51,745 nt of DNA from Gammaproteobacteria bacterium (GCA_021772955.1 JAJFKZ010000009.1:1-51745); one strand, 5' to 3'; numbered from the stretch's first letter, positions 9,238 to 18,871 are shown. Numbers and translations: made by a program. Notes: generated from the sequence alone by a model not told the origin.

Positions 9238-9304
9238 CATTTATAATACTGCGCGCAAGCATTACCTTTGCAAGCAACAACAGGATTAGCCAGGAACCCA
9301 CTGC

Positions 9305-11968
9305 GTGAACACCAATACCAAATCGTTGACCAGCGCCGAGATTCGCAAACAGTTTCTCGATTACTTTGCCAGGCACGGCCACCAGCTTGTGCCCAGCGCT
9401 TCGCTGCTGCCCGCCAATGATCCCACTTTACTGTTCACCAATGCCGGCATGGTGCAATTCAAGGATGTGTTTCTGGGGGCGGATCAGCGCAGCTATCAGC
9501 GTGCTGTCAGTGCCCAGCGTTGTCTGCGTGCCGGCGGCAAACACAATGATCTGGACCAGGTTGGCTACACCGCCCGACACCACACCTTGTTTGAAATGCT
9601 GGGTAATTTCAGTTTCGGTGATTACTTCAAGGAGCAGGCCATTCGCTATGCTTGGGAGCTGTTGACCGAAGTCTATGGGTTGCCGTCAGACAAGCTGTTT
9701 GTCACGGTGTATGAAGACGATGATGAAGCCGAGGCCATCTGGCGTGATCAGATTGGTGTGCCCGCTGATCGTATCGCGCGCATTGGCGCCAAGGACAACT
9801 TCTGGTCCATGGGCGATACCGGCCCGTGCGGACCATGCTCCGAAATCTTCTATGATCACGGCGCGGACATTCCCGGTGGGCCGCCGGGAACAGCTGAAGA
9901 AGACGGCGACCGCTATATCGAAATCTGGAATCTGGTGTTCATGCAGTTCGACCGTGGTGCAGATGGTGAGCTCAAACCATTGCCGCGGCCATGTGTCGAT
10001 ACCGGCATGGGGCTGGAACGGCTGGCAGCGATTTTGCAGGGCAAGCACAATAATTACGACACCGATCTGTTTCAGTCACTGATCCGTGCAGCGGCTGAGC
10101 TGACCGGCTGTCAGGATTTACAGCATGCCTCCTTGAAGGTGCTCGCCGATCATATCCGCGCCTGCGCATTTTTACTCGCCGATGGCGTTCTACCTGGTAA
10201 CGAAGGCCGGGGTTATGTGCTGCGTCGCATCATCCGTCGTGCCATCCGCCATGGTCACCAACTCGGTGCAGAACAGGTGTTTTTCTGGCGCTTGTTTGCA
10301 CCACTGCAGCAACTGATGGGGGCTGCCTACCCTGAACTGAACCAGGCAGCAGACAAAATCTGCAGTCACCTGCGCGATGAGGAAGTGCGTTTCCGCGAAA
10401 CGCTGGAGCGCGGCATGGAGTTGCTGCAGAAAGAGTTAGCTAGTGCAAGTCCAACTCAAATTATAGGGGTTAAGGAAATTAATGCCGGAACAGTATCGGG
10501 CGAAACAGCCTTCAAACTGTATGACACCTACGGTTTTCCGTTGGATCTGACCCAGGATGTGGCTCGCGAGCACGCCATGAGCGTGGACGTGGATGGCTTT
10601 GATGAACTGATGCAGGCGCAGCGTGAGCGTGCTCGTGCTGCCAGTCGTTTCCAGCAGCACAGCGAATTGGATGCCGAGTTGCTTAGTGCACTTCCGCGCA
10701 CACGGTTTCAGGGCTATCAACAACTCAGCGTTGCGCAAGCTACCGTGCTGGCAATCGTGCACGACGGCAAGCCGGTCACACAGTTGCAAGCCGGTCAGGA
10801 TGCCATCGTGGTGCTGGATCAAACACCTTTTTATGCCGAATCCGGCGGTCAAATCGGTGATGCTGGCGAATTGCGTGGTCCGACCGGCAGCTTCAAGGTC
10901 TCGGATACCCGCAAACTGGCGGGACATTACCATCTGCACCAGGGAGTGCTGGAGCAGGGTACGCTGGCCACCGGTGAGCGGGTGCAGGCCGATGTGGATG
11001 CAGCGCGTCGCGCGGCCATCGTCCGCCACCATTCTGCCACGCATTTGTTGCACGCCGCATTGCGCGAGGTGCTGGGGCCGCATGTAGAACAAAAAGGTTC
11101 GCTGGTGGCCAGCGAGCGCTTACGATTTGATTTTTCGCATTCGCAAGCGCTCAGCACAGCGCAGCTGGAACAGATTGAGGCGCTGGTGAACGACCATATT
11201 CGCGCCAACACGAAAGCCGACATTCGTGAAATGCCGCTGCAGCAGGCACTGGAAAGCGGCGCCATGGCGTTGTTTGACGAGAAGTACGATGATCAGGTCC
11301 GGGTGTTGCGCTTCGGCGATTTTTCAGTCGAATTATGCGGCGGCACGCATGTGCAGCGGGTCGGTGATATCGGTGCATTCAAAATCATCAACGAGACGGG
11401 CATCGCCGCCGGAGTCAGGCGCATCGAGGCCGTTGCCGGGGACCAGGCGATCAGACAGTTTCAGCATCTGCATCGGCAGCAGCAGCAACTCGCGGAACTG
11501 CTCAAGGCGAGTCCGGATCAGTTGCTGGACAAGACGCGACAGCTGCAGACCAAACTGCGTGAACTGCAGAGCGAAGTACAAAAACTGCAATCCGATCTGG
11601 CCAGTGGCCAGGGCGGCGATTTACTGGATCAGGCTATCGAGATCAATGGAGCCAAACTGGTACTGGCCAATGTTGGTGACCTTGATGCCCGGGTCATGCG
11701 CGAACAAATTGATCAGTTGAAGGCGCGCGATTCTCGTATTATCGTGCTGCTGGCAGCTGCAAGTGACGGCAAAATCAGGCTCGCTGCCGGCGTTGGTGAT
11801 GCGTTGACTGGCGTCTACCATGCCGGTGAACTGGTCAATCATGTGGCTGTTCAGATTGGCGGGAAAGGCGGAGGTCGGGCCGACTTTGCTCAGGCCGGTG
11901 GTACCGACAGTGCCAGTCTGGATCAGGCTTTGGCCAGTGTGCCAATATGGTTGGGAACTAAAACCTAA
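9305..11968 (+). CDS. alaS: Alanyl-tRNA synthetase
   Basis: Charges tRNA-Ala and edits mischarged Ser/Gly. The 887-aa protein has the class II core ([17 protein letters not shown], about residues 97-113; [13 protein letters not shown]) and the zinc-dependent editing site ([12 protein letters not shown] near 575, [13 protein letters not shown] near 678). It also has a coiled region and the C-Ala domain ([15 protein letters not shown]). The start is GTG at 9305 after AGGAACCCACTGC. A short stretch at 10433-10497 (about residues 377-398, [20 protein letters not shown]) is strikingly AT-rich and uses codons such as TTA, ATA and GTA that are rare in the rest of the gene. The overall frame is intact. 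Confidence 0.98.
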   Translation: MNTNTKSLTSAEIRKQFLDYFARHGHQLVPSASLLPANDPTLLFTNAGMVQFKDVFLGADQRSYQRAVSAQRCLRAGGKHNDLDQVGYTARHHTLFEMLGNFSFGDYFKEQAIRYAWELLTEVYGLPSDKLFVTVYEDDDEAEAIWRDQIGVPADRIARIGAKDNFWSMGDTGPCGPCSEIFYDHGADIPGGPPGTAEEDGDRYIEIWNLVFMQFDRGADGELKPLPRPCVDTGMGLERLAAILQGKHNNYDTDLFQSLIRAAAELTGCQDLQHASLKVLADHIRACAFLLADGVLPGNEGRGYVLRRIIRRAIRHGHQLGAEQVFFWRLFAPLQQLMGAAYPELNQAADKICSHLRDEEVRFRETLERGMELLQKELASASPTQIIGVKEINAGTVSGETAFKLYDTYGFPLDLTQDVAREHAMSVDVDGFDELMQAQRERARAASRFQQHSELDAELLSALPRTRFQGYQQLSVAQATVLAIVHDGKPVTQLQAGQDAIVVLDQTPFYAESGGQIGDAGELRGPTGSFKVSDTRKLAGHYHLHQGVLEQGTLATGERVQADVDAARRAAIVRHHSATHLLHAALREVLGPHVEQKGSLVASERLRFDFSHSQALSTAQLEQIEALVNDHIRANTKADIREMPLQQALESGAMALFDEKYDDQVRVLRFGDFSVELCGGTHVQRVGDIGAFKIINETGIAAGVRRIEAVAGDQAIRQFQHLHRQQQQLAELLKASPDQLLDKTRQLQTKLRELQSEVQKLQSDLASGQGGDLLDQAIEINGAKLVLANVGDLDARVMREQIDQLKARDSRIIVLLAAASDGKIRLAAGVGDALTGVYHAGELVNHVAVQIGGKGGGRADFAQAGGTDSASLDQALASVPIWLGTKT

Positions 11969-12166
11969 TACATTGGTCATACATTTCTTGTCAATTTGCG
12001 TGATAAACATGTGAATATATGTTTACATCAATGCTAATGATGTGTTACCTTTGTCCTTGTTATTCCTGACCAAATCGCGTTATTTGAACAATAAAAACAG
12101 GTTCGGGATAGGGTTTTTAGATTTTGAGGGTGCTGTTTCTAGGGGGGCGCCTTATATGGAGATAAG

Positions 12167-12364
12167 ATGCTAATTTTAACTAGACGAATTGGTGAAAAGC
12201 TTTTCATCAACGACAATATCGAGGTTTCGGTATTGTCTCTCAAAGGTGGTCAAGTACGACTGGGCATCACTGCGCCTGATGACGTGCAGATTTATCGTGA
12301 AGAAATCTATCGCAAGATCAAGCAGGAACAGGAATCCAAGATCAAGCAAGGGCAGCAATCATAA
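12167..12364 (+). CDS. csrA: Carbon storage regulator CsrA
   Basis: 65-aa dimeric RNA-binding protein that represses or stabilises mRNAs by binding GGA motifs. The N terminus [20 protein letters not shown] and the [16 protein letters not shown] segment are canonical, including the RNA-contacting Leu4, Arg6 and Arg44-region residues. The start follows TATGGAGATAAG (a GGAG ribosome site, itself a potential CsrA autoregulatory site). It lies downstream of alaS with a 198-nt AT-rich gap, the common gammaproteobacterial arrangement. Confidence 0.97.
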   Translation: MLILTRRIGEKLFINDNIEVSVLSLKGGQVRLGITAPDDVQIYREEIYRKIKQEQESKIKQGQQS

Positions 12365-12479
12365 TCAGGTTTTGATTCTGGAATCTGCCTGTTTGACCGA
12401 CTGCGTTTAATTTTTCCGCGCGCATTCGACCCGCAATGTCTTCCACATTGCAGCCCGATCATTTATCATGTGCAGCATC

Positions 12480-12572
12480 GGAGAGATGGCCGAGTGGCTG
12501 AAGGCGCTCCCCTGCTAAGGGAGTATAGGGCTTATACCCCTATCGAGGGTTCGAATCCCTCTCTCTCCGCCA
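12480..12572 (+). tRNA. serV: tRNA-Ser (GCU anticodon)
   Basis: 93 nt including encoded CCA. The acceptor stem GGAGAGA pairs with TCTCTCC. The anticodon loop in CTCCC-CTGCTAA-GGGAG gives anticodon GCT, reading AGC/AGU. It has a long class II variable arm and a T arm GAGGG-TTCGAAT-CCCTC. It is followed by a strong terminator, and csrA is immediately upstream as in E. coli. Confidence 0.98.
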
Positions 12573-12580
12573 AAACTGTA

Positions 12581-12605
12581 AAACCCGGCTATGCCGGGTT
12601 TTTTT
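12581..12605 (+). terminator. Rho-independent terminator of tRNA-Ser
   Basis: The hairpin AAACCCGGC-TAT-GCCGGGTTT runs into a run of T residues, 8 bases past the tRNA CCA end. Confidence 0.93.
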
Positions 12606-12822
12606 GCGGAGGGCGCTAGCCGCCTATTCAATCGGGGCGCTGCATAGCGCGCACCAACTCCTGTGCAAAGATCCGACGTAGCATTAATTTGAGCATTGTG
12701 CCGCCTGCTCGGTTGCTCCAGGGCCTGGTTATTTTCCAGTGTTGTCAGGTTTGCAATCAGACGCTGTTGTGGCTCCCTCGCAGATGCGACTGTGGTCGTG
12801 CCCGGCTCAATATTGGTGACCA

Positions 12823-12850
12823 TTGTGCCTGTGATATTCGTTACCATATA
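12823..12850 (+). promoter_or_regulatory. Possible sigma70 promoter for SRP RNA
   Basis: TTGTGC at 12823 and CATATA at 12845 are separated by 16 bases and lie 6-8 bases before the likely 5' end of the SRP RNA. It is a weak consensus, called on position. The 12606-12822 stretch between the tRNA terminator and here shows no gene. Confidence 0.35.
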
Positions 12851-12856
12851 CAGCTA

Positions 12857-12975
12857 TGGTGGCTCCTGGTGGTCCGCCCGCGACGATCAACTGTCAACCC
12901 CGTCAGGCCCGGAAGGGAGCAGCGGCAGCAGTCCGATTCGGGTGCCGGGTCAAGGCTGTCAGGGGCTGCCTCCAC
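12857..12975 (+). ncRNA. ffs: Signal recognition particle RNA (4.5S, small type)
   Basis: The conserved apical domain is clear: GTCAGGCCCGGAAGGGAGCA at about 12902-12921 and GCAGC...GGGTGCCGGGTCAAG on the return strand. The ends TGGTGGCTCC and GGGGCTGCCTCCA pair to form the long stem. The RNA binds Ffh to form the particle that targets inner-membrane proteins. Position directly before dnaX matches Pseudomonas-type genomes. Exact ends are estimates to a few bases. Confidence 0.93.
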
Positions 12976-12992
12976 TTAACAACAGTCAGCAC

Positions 12993-14891
12993 ATGAACTC
13001 AGATAATCCCAGTGATCCTGTCACCAGCGAACTGATCCAAACCGATGATCAGCCCCGGACTGGTGGTGATTATCTGGTGCTGGCGCGTCGCTGGCGACCC
13101 AAAACATTCGCCCAACTGGTCGGTCAGCAGCCGGTGGTGCAGGCGCTGGAGAACGGGCTCAATGCCAACCGGGTGCACCACGCGTTCTTGTTCACCGGCA
13201 CGCGCGGGGTGGGCAAAACCACGCTGGCCCGCATTCTTGCCAAATGCCTGAATTGCGAGACCGGTGTCAGCGCGACACCATGTGGTGTCTGCACTGCCTG
13301 TAGCGCCATCGATGACGGTCGCTTTGTCGACCTGATCGAAGTGGATGCGGCATCCAGAACCAAGGTAGAAGATACCCGGGAGTTGCTGGACAACGTGCAG
13401 TTTGCACCCACCAGTGGGCGCTACAAGATTTATCTGATCGATGAAGTGCACATGTTGTCCGGGCACAGCTTCAATGCATTGTTGAAAACCCTGGAAGAAC
13501 CGCCACCACACGTCAAGTTCATACTCGCTACCACCGACCCGCAGAAGCTTCCGGTGACGATATTGTCGCGTTGTTTGCGCTTTAATCTGCGCCGGGTAGA
13601 AGCCGATGAGCTGCGCACTTTCATGCAGCAAAAATTGCAGACGGAGGGGCTGGCCAACGATGCGGCCGCGTTGCAATGCATTGCACAGGCGGCCGATGGC
13701 AGTGTACGCGATGCTTTAAGTCTGCTGGATCAGGCTCTGTCGTACGCTTCCGGCGAGTTGGAGCCAGAAGCAATCAAGACCATGCTGGGCCTGGTATCTG
13801 ATCGCTACATTGAAGCGCTGCTGGAGGCACTGTTGGTTGCTGATGCAGCGGCTTTGCTCGATGTCAGTGCCGAAATCAATGCCGCTGGCAACAGCCCGGC
13901 GCGGGTATTGACGCAGTTGGCGCAGGCGCTGCATCGCATCAGCGTGGTGCAGCTGTTGCCGGACTACGAGGACCCTTCCGAGCCTGCCATGGCAGTGCTC
14001 AAGGCCGTGAGCAAGCGCCTGTCGCCGGAGGATGTGCAACTGTTCTATCAGATTGCCATCAAGGGGCAGGATGATTTACGGCTGGCGCCGGATCCGCGCA
14101 TCGGTCTGGAAATGACGCTGATGCGAATGCTGGCTTTTCGTCCGGTCAGCGCGCTCACGCCTGGCGGTGAAGAACCATCCCGTCGACAGCTTGCAGAGCA
14201 AGGACAGCAATTGTCTACGGACGCCAGCGCTGCGCCAGCGCAGGCAGCTGCAATGCATGCTGATCAGCCACAGCGAACAGATCAATTGCTAAAACCTGAA
14301 CAGCATCGCGAGCGCCAGGATTCATCTGTGCAGCCGACCGCAGTCAGCCCCGACCGTCATGGTCGGAGTAACAACGGGTCGGCCGGGGTAAAACAGTCAA
14401 ACCCGGCGGCGACCAGCGCCGAGCATGCAGCTGCCGCCATCGGCGCAACCGGCCGCGACAAAAAAGCCGCTGCCAGCACGCCTGCATCCTTGCCATTGCA
14501 GCCCGACCAATGGCCGGCACTGTGTCCAAAGCTGGGTCTGCAGGGGCCGACCATGGTGCTGGCCAGTCATTTACAGCTGCAACGCGTGGATGCCGATGCC
14601 GCTAGAGTGGTCTTTCTGCTGGCTGCCGATGATCTGCATTTGCGCATTGATGACAGCATTGACGAGTTGCGCGAATGTCTGGCCACCAGGCTGGCTACGG
14701 ACATTGATCTGCACATTGAGATCAGTCATGAGGAACTGATGACACCGGCCAGTACCGCTGTAGCTGCTGACGATCAACGACATCAACAGGCAGTGCTTGC
14801 GGCCCAGCATGACCCGGTCATGCATGCCATGATGCACGCGTTTGATGCGGAAATCGTACCGGGTTCAGTCAAACCGTCAACCTTCCACTAA
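12993..14891 (+). CDS. dnaX: DNA polymerase III subunits gamma/tau
   Basis: 632-aa clamp-loader ATPase. Motifs are Walker A TGTRGVGKTTLARIL (about residues 68-82), the four-Cys zinc module CLNCETGVSATPCGVCTAC, Walker B LIDEVHML, sensor 1 FILATTDPQKLPVTILSRCLRF and SVRDALSLLDQA. A Gln/Ala-rich linker (about 390-510) leads to the tau-specific C terminus, which by family binds the polymerase and DnaB. The ATG at 12993 is chosen because the frame further upstream runs through the SRP RNA. No convincing programmed frameshift for a gamma form is visible: the A6 run at 14460 is in the wrong register and the -1 frame stays open. It is followed by ybaB and recR. Confidence 0.96.
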   Translation: MNSDNPSDPVTSELIQTDDQPRTGGDYLVLARRWRPKTFAQLVGQQPVVQALENGLNANRVHHAFLFTGTRGVGKTTLARILAKCLNCETGVSATPCGVCTACSAIDDGRFVDLIEVDAASRTKVEDTRELLDNVQFAPTSGRYKIYLIDEVHMLSGHSFNALLKTLEEPPPHVKFILATTDPQKLPVTILSRCLRFNLRRVEADELRTFMQQKLQTEGLANDAAALQCIAQAADGSVRDALSLLDQALSYASGELEPEAIKTMLGLVSDRYIEALLEALLVADAAALLDVSAEINAAGNSPARVLTQLAQALHRISVVQLLPDYEDPSEPAMAVLKAVSKRLSPEDVQLFYQIAIKGQDDLRLAPDPRIGLEMTLMRMLAFRPVSALTPGGEEPSRRQLAEQGQQLSTDASAAPAQAAAMHADQPQRTDQLLKPEQHRERQDSSVQPTAVSPDRHGRSNNGSAGVKQSNPAATSAEHAAAAIGATGRDKKAAASTPASLPLQPDQWPALCPKLGLQGPTMVLASHLQLQRVDADAARVVFLLAADDLHLRIDDSIDELRECLATRLATDIDLHIEISHEELMTPASTAVAADDQRHQQAVLAAQHDPVMHAMMHAFDAEIVPGSVKPSTFH

Positions 14892-14911
14892 TCCACAACA
14901 GCGATACTCAG

Positions 14912-15229
14912 ATGATCAAAGGACAGTTAGGCAATATGCTGCAGCAAGCACAAAAGCTGCAGGAAGGCGTGCAAAAGGCACAACAGGAAATCGAGCAACT
15001 GGAAATGACCGGCGAGGCAGGCGGCGGACTGGTCAAAGTGCAGATGAACGGCAAGTACAAGGTGCACAAGGTGATGGTCGATGACAGCTTGCTGGACGAT
15101 CGCGAAATGCTGGAAGACCTGTTGACGGCAGCCTTCAATGACGCTGGTCAAAAAGTCAAACAGCAGACCCAGGAGAAGCTCGGACAGGCCACCGGCGGCT
15201 TGCCGATACCGCCCGGGTTGTTTGGCTGA
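14912..15229 (+). CDS. ybaB: Nucleoid-associated protein YbaB/EbfC
   Basis: 105-aa YbaB/EbfC family DNA-binding protein that forms tweezer-like dimers. Characteristic segments are KGQLGNMLQQAQKLQEGVQK and GEAGGGLVKVQMNGKYKVHKV, with a Gly/Pro-rich end (GGLPIPPGLFG). It lies 20 nt after dnaX and before recR; the dnaX-ybaB-recR operon is conserved across bacteria. Confidence 0.96.
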   Translation: MIKGQLGNMLQQAQKLQEGVQKAQQEIEQLEMTGEAGGGLVKVQMNGKYKVHKVMVDDSLLDDREMLEDLLTAAFNDAGQKVKQQTQEKLGQATGGLPIPPGLFG

Positions 15230-15262
15230 TCCGGCCCGGACCAGCCATGGTTGATAGATTAC

Positions 15263-15895
15263 ATGCACAGCAATGATCAGGACGACTATCTGACCGACAA
15301 GCAGGACGATGCCCTGCAATTTTTGCTGCGCAGCCTGCAAATTCTGCCTGGTGTAGGGCAGCGTACTGCGCAACGCATGGCGCTGCATTTGCTGGAGCGC
15401 AATCGCAGTGGCGCGCGCGATCTTGCCAGCGCACTGAATCGGGCCATGGCTGAGGTACGTCATTGTCAGCAGTGCCGCAACCTGACGGTCACCGAACTGT
15501 GCGGCATCTGCCGTAACCAGAGCCGTGATCAGAAGCTATGCTGTGTGCTGGAAACACCCGCGGATGTCATGGCGCTGGAGCATGCCGGTGTGTATTCGGG
15601 GCGCTATTTCGTTTTGCTCGGTCGACTGTCACCGCTGGACGGTGTAGGTCCCGAGCAGATTGGCATGAGCCAATTGGAGCAGCAACTCGCCAATGGTGCC
15701 ATTCGTGAGCTGATCATCGCCACCAATTCAAGTATCGAAGGCGAAGCTACCGCACACTACATCAAGGAAATGGCCATGCGCCATGCCGTTGACCTGTCAC
15801 GCATCGCCCAGGGCGTGCCATCGGGCGGTGATCTCGAGTACGTGGACAAAAATACCCTGGCGCTGGCCTTCAACAATCGCACACCCGTGCGCTGA
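15263..15895 (+). CDS. recR: Recombination mediator RecR
   Basis: 210-aa RecFOR-pathway protein that loads RecA at gaps. It shows the helix-hairpin-helix LQILPGVGQRTAQRMALHLL, a C4 zinc finger (CQQCRNLTVTELCGIC), the Toprim segment CCVLETPADVMALEHAGVYSG and the C-terminal GVPSGGDLEYVDKNTLALAF. ATG at 15263 is preferred over an in-frame TTG at 15251. It is the last gene of the dnaX operon. Confidence 0.96.
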   Translation: MHSNDQDDYLTDKQDDALQFLLRSLQILPGVGQRTAQRMALHLLERNRSGARDLASALNRAMAEVRHCQQCRNLTVTELCGICRNQSRDQKLCCVLETPADVMALEHAGVYSGRYFVLLGRLSPLDGVGPEQIGMSQLEQQLANGAIRELIIATNSSIEGEATAHYIKEMAMRHAVDLSRIAQGVPSGGDLEYVDKNTLALAFNNRTPVR

Positions 15896-16007
15896 TCGTG
15901 GGTGAGCCTGCTCCGGTCTGACGCGTCGTAGTCATGCGTGCCAGATCGTTGCGAGATTATGGCCAGGTTTTGGCCGGGTTTTGACCAGCGTTATCTGTTG
16001 GGCGCAT

Positions 16008-16036
16008 AAAAAACCGCCTGCAGCGTCTGCAGGCGG
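16008..16036 (-). terminator. Rho-independent terminator of comEA (minus strand)
   Basis: The 10-bp perfect stem CCGCCTGCAG / CTGCAGGCGG has a 3-nt loop. The T-run (six As on the plus strand at 16008-16013) follows on the minus strand only, so it serves the minus-strand comEA. It may also slow plus-strand transcription from recR. Confidence 0.85.
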
Positions 16037-16085
16037 ATTAGCCCCTAGGCTTGTTATTGTTATTATTGCCTGAATTCAAGCTGTA

Positions 16086-16370
16086 TCAGCGTGAGTCGGC
16101 TACCTTCAGCAGGTCACGATTCTTGTCCACCGTGGCCAGCCCTATGCCTTTGACGTTGACCAGTTCATCAATGTGCATGAATGGGCCATTTTGTTCCCGG
16201 TAAGCGACGATTGCAGCGGCCTTGTTGCTGCCGACGCCGCTGACGTTCAGAGCAATTTCTTCGGCTGTTGCGGTGTTGATGTCGACGGGTTCGCCGGCCA
16301 GCGACATGCCGCTGATCAGTGCTGTCAACAGCACGGCGAGGGTGGCAATTTTTTTGCAAGTATTCAACAT
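16086..16370 (-). CDS. ComEA-like helix-hairpin-helix DNA-binding protein
   Basis: 94-aa exported protein: signal peptide (KIATLAVLLTALISGMSLAG, cleavage near residue 26) followed by one ComEA-type tandem HhH domain (VDINTATAEEIALNVSGVGS... ELVNVKGIGLATVDKNRDLL). By family it binds double-stranded DNA in the periplasm during natural transformation, although similar small proteins occur in non-competent species. A good ribosome site (AAGGAG) lies at 16377-16383. It is a single gene with its own terminator; no other competence gene is in the window. Confidence 0.9.
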   Translation of the reverse strand: MLNTCKKIATLAVLLTALISGMSLAGEPVDINTATAEEIALNVSGVGSNKAAAIVAYREQNGPFMHIDELVNVKGIGLATVDKNRDLLKVADSR

Positions 16371-16512
16371 GGTAGTTCTCCTTGTGTTGGTTCAAATCCG
16401 CCTCGTTTGGCGTAAATCCAGAATACTTTCCACCCAGCTTTGCGGGTATCAGCAGATTGCCATGGAGCTTGTAGGAAATCGACCATTGAAAACGTATGAA
16501 AGCGGCTGGCAA

Positions 16513-16547
16513 TTATCCACACTGTCTGTGGATAAGTCTGTGCATGA
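16513..16547. promoter_or_regulatory. Inverted pair of consensus DnaA boxes plus a near-match
   Basis: TTATCCACA at 16513-16521 and its exact reverse complement TGTGGATAA at 16527-16535 are separated by 5 bases. TGTGCATGA at 16539-16547 matches the reversed box at 8 of 9 positions. These are the R1-type 9-mers bound by the replication initiator DnaA. No dnaA, dnaN, gidA or rpmH is nearby, so this is not obviously oriC. A DnaA-titrating or DnaA-reactivating site, or regulation of comEA by DnaA, are alternatives. Confidence 0.6.
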
Positions 16548-16747
16548 ATGAATTGCGGCCTAGGCGTTATTGCCTGGGTTCAGATTGGCTAAAAATTGAT
16601 CAACTTTCAATATAGTCATATAGATCAATGGATTAAATGAATAATCTGAGAAAGCAAAACATAAAAATATTGTAACTTGACCGTCATATCAACAGTCGCG
16701 TTGCTTGTGAGTAAAAATTCTGAATTTAGGCAGAAAAAGCTTGACAG
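16548..16747. other. AT-rich intergenic stretch beside the DnaA boxes
   Basis: There is no gene. Bases 16580-16745 are markedly AT-rich compared with the rest of the window (for example CATAAAAATATTGTAACTTG) and contain two GATC sites. The stretch lies between the end of the acetyl-CoA hydrolase gene and the comEA promoter region. Confidence 0.6.
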
Positions 16748-18871
16748 TTATTTTTTTTGCTGGTACAGCGCTTGCCTGAGTAGACGTGCCTGCAGACGTT
16801 CCGGTACGCTTTTCGGGTGCTCAAGTTGCATCCGCTGCAGCATTTCAGCCTGATTTTTGTGGTCCGGACAAGATCGCAACAACAGCAGCGGCAATTTCCA
16901 CTTGGGCAGCTTTTGCAGCCATTTCAAAGCTGCGGCCAGGCGCACTTCGATGGCCGTCAGATCACTGCCGAATGGCCAGCTCGGCAGGGAGTCTGCTGGC
17001 AGCGCTTGCAGGTGTCGACGCAAGGCTTCGGGGGTGTTGTTGCGGTACTGCTCCGGCAGTTGCCAGTCGCGCTCCAATTTGCCGGCCTTGACCGCTTGCA
17101 GGCGCAGTGTTTCCTGGAACTGGCTGTCGGCAATGCCAAGCATGCGCTTGATGCATTCGCTGTCATGCTGGCCACGCAGGTCCGCGATTCCGTATTCGCT
17201 GATGACAATGTCGCGCAAGTGCCGGGGGATGGTCTGCTGCGGGTATTCCCAGACGATGTTGCTTTCCAGCCCCGGCGAAGAATGCCGCGTGCTGCGCAGC
17301 ATCAGGATGGATCTGGCGTCTTGCAGGGCATGACCCATGGCGACAAAGTTGTATTGCCCGCCAACACCACTGACCACGCGCCCATCGGCCAGTTGGTCAG
17401 AGGTGGCGGCGCCGAGCAAGGTCATCTTCATGCAGGTGTTGATGAAACGGGCGCGCTGACGCTGCACCCGGTCCAGTTCCTCGCCACCGTACAGTTGATT
17501 GATCCTGGATACGCGGGTCATCATGAACTGCTCACGCTCGCGGTCTGGCATCGTGCGCAGCTTGTCATAGAACCACGCTGAGCCGAGAAAGAACGCGGCG
17601 TGCAAAAGCTTGCCATGGCGCAGGCCAGGGCCCAGAAAAGCCTCGATGCGCTGATTGAAGTCGCGATCCTGATCAACGCTGGCGCTGGTGCTGTCGCCAG
17701 CGGCGTTGCGCAGCTGATCGTCGTGCAGTTGCACCTGCTCGTGCAGCAGGCCCCAATACTGCAGCCAGTCCAGATCGTGTGGTCGCAATTGATGATTGAT
17801 GACGCCATGCGCGGCCAGCGCCTGCAACAGCATGTCGGTCTGCGGGCACTCGCGATCAAAGCCGTTGAGTACGGTTTGCAGACCGACATCATCGTAAACC
17901 CGGCGTCGCAGAATGCCGGCGTCATACAGATGCAGGAAGCCATCCATGAACATTTCACTGGCGGCGTACAGGCCAATATTGAATGGCTGCAGTCCACCGT
18001 GACTGGCAAGCAACTGCGCATAGCGTTGTTCAATTTGCAGCGTTTCAATCAGCTTGAGGTAATCTGCGGTATGCTGCTGGCGCAAGCTGGCAGCATGGCA
18101 GATGGCATCGCTCAGGGCACCGATACCAATCTGCAGCGTGCCACCATCGCGTAACAGTGTGCTGGCATAGAGCCCGATCATATGCTCGGGCAATCCGACC
18201 GGCCCCAGCGGTACCGCGAATGGCCGATGATAAAATTGTGCATCATCAATGATGTGATCAAAAAAACCGGCGGCCACTTCGGCGTCCCCGCCCATGTAGG
18301 GCAGTTCGGGGTTGACCATGGCGATGGTGACCACTTGCTCACGCCGGGACGCCAGCCGATCCAGCAGGTCCAGTGTTACATCCGGGTTGCAACTGAGGCT
18401 GTAGCGGGGGTCACGGTCGTCGCCATTGGCGGCCACCATCTGGCAGATGACATTGACGCCGATATGGTCCATGTCACGGGCGACATGGGTGTAGTTGCTG
18501 CTGATGTAATGCTGTTGCGCGGTGTCATTGTTGAGCATGCTGCCAGATTGCAGGTAAAACTCATGCACGGTGATGTTGTCGGGTAACTGCTGTTGCTGCA
18601 CATCCCGCAAATAGTCCAGATGCGGATAGTCAGCTCCAAAATGGCGCTGCAAAAAAGGCTGCAGAAACCGCGCTTGCAGGCCCTTGCCGGGCTTGGGTAC
18701 TGCCAGCGACAGCGCGGTAAAGATCACCAGTTCGATCTCAGCATGAGCACGCGCATACTGATAAAACGCATTCAGCACGGCGTTGGGTTTGCCTAGACCC
18801 AGCGGTGTGCCAATGATCAGACGTTTGCCAACGCGTTCGATGGTGGCTTCAATGACAGATTGCAGATTCAT
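16748..18871 (-). CDS. Acetyl-CoA hydrolase/transferase family protein
   Basis: 707-aa protein of the acetyl-CoA hydrolase / CoA-transferase family, which moves or hydrolyses the CoA of short acyl-CoAs. Family features are RLIIGTPLGLGKPNAVLNAF at the N terminus, LQIGIGALSDAI (about residue 255), SGVGGQYNFVAMGHALQDARS, and VISEYGIADLRGQHDSECIKRML near 580. It is longer than the 430-500-aa classical members because of an extra middle region (about 290-450). ATG at 18871 is chosen: it overlaps the sbcB stop codon (ATGA) and starts at the family N terminus, whereas the upstream in-frame extension lies within sbcB. Exact substrate unknown. Confidence 0.85.
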   Translation of the reverse strand: MNLQSVIEATIERVGKRLIIGTPLGLGKPNAVLNAFYQYARAHAEIELVIFTALSLAVPKPGKGLQARFLQPFLQRHFGADYPHLDYLRDVQQQQLPDNITVHEFYLQSGSMLNNDTAQQHYISSNYTHVARDMDHIGVNVICQMVAANGDDRDPRYSLSCNPDVTLDLLDRLASRREQVVTIAMVNPELPYMGGDAEVAAGFFDHIIDDAQFYHRPFAVPLGPVGLPEHMIGLYASTLLRDGGTLQIGIGALSDAICHAASLRQQHTADYLKLIETLQIEQRYAQLLASHGGLQPFNIGLYAASEMFMDGFLHLYDAGILRRRVYDDVGLQTVLNGFDRECPQTDMLLQALAAHGVINHQLRPHDLDWLQYWGLLHEQVQLHDDQLRNAAGDSTSASVDQDRDFNQRIEAFLGPGLRHGKLLHAAFFLGSAWFYDKLRTMPDREREQFMMTRVSRINQLYGGEELDRVQRQRARFINTCMKMTLLGAATSDQLADGRVVSGVGGQYNFVAMGHALQDARSILMLRSTRHSSPGLESNIVWEYPQQTIPRHLRDIVISEYGIADLRGQHDSECIKRMLGIADSQFQETLRLQAVKAGKLERDWQLPEQYRNNTPEALRRHLQALPADSLPSWPFGSDLTAIEVRLAAALKWLQKLPKWKLPLLLLRSCPDHKNQAEMLQRMQLEHPKSVPERLQARLLRQALYQQKK

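Noticed and set aside
12004..12025. AT-rich hairpin between alaS and csrA as a terminator
   Set aside because: 7-bp A/T stem without a T-run; too weak to call.
12515..12847. 110-aa minus-strand ORF containing GERGIRTLDRGISPI
   Set aside because: It is the classic spurious frame read through the complement of a tRNA-Ser and its terminator; no ribosome site or independent support.
14460..14465. A6 run in dnaX as a programmed -1 frameshift (gamma subunit)
   Set aside because: The register is C AAA AAA, not A AAA AAG, and the -1 frame stays open for dozens of codons with no nearby stop.
16513..16747. DnaA-box cluster called as oriC
   Set aside because: Only two perfect boxes, no dnaA/dnaN/gidA/rpmH neighbours, and no repeated 13-mers; kept as a regulatory finding instead.
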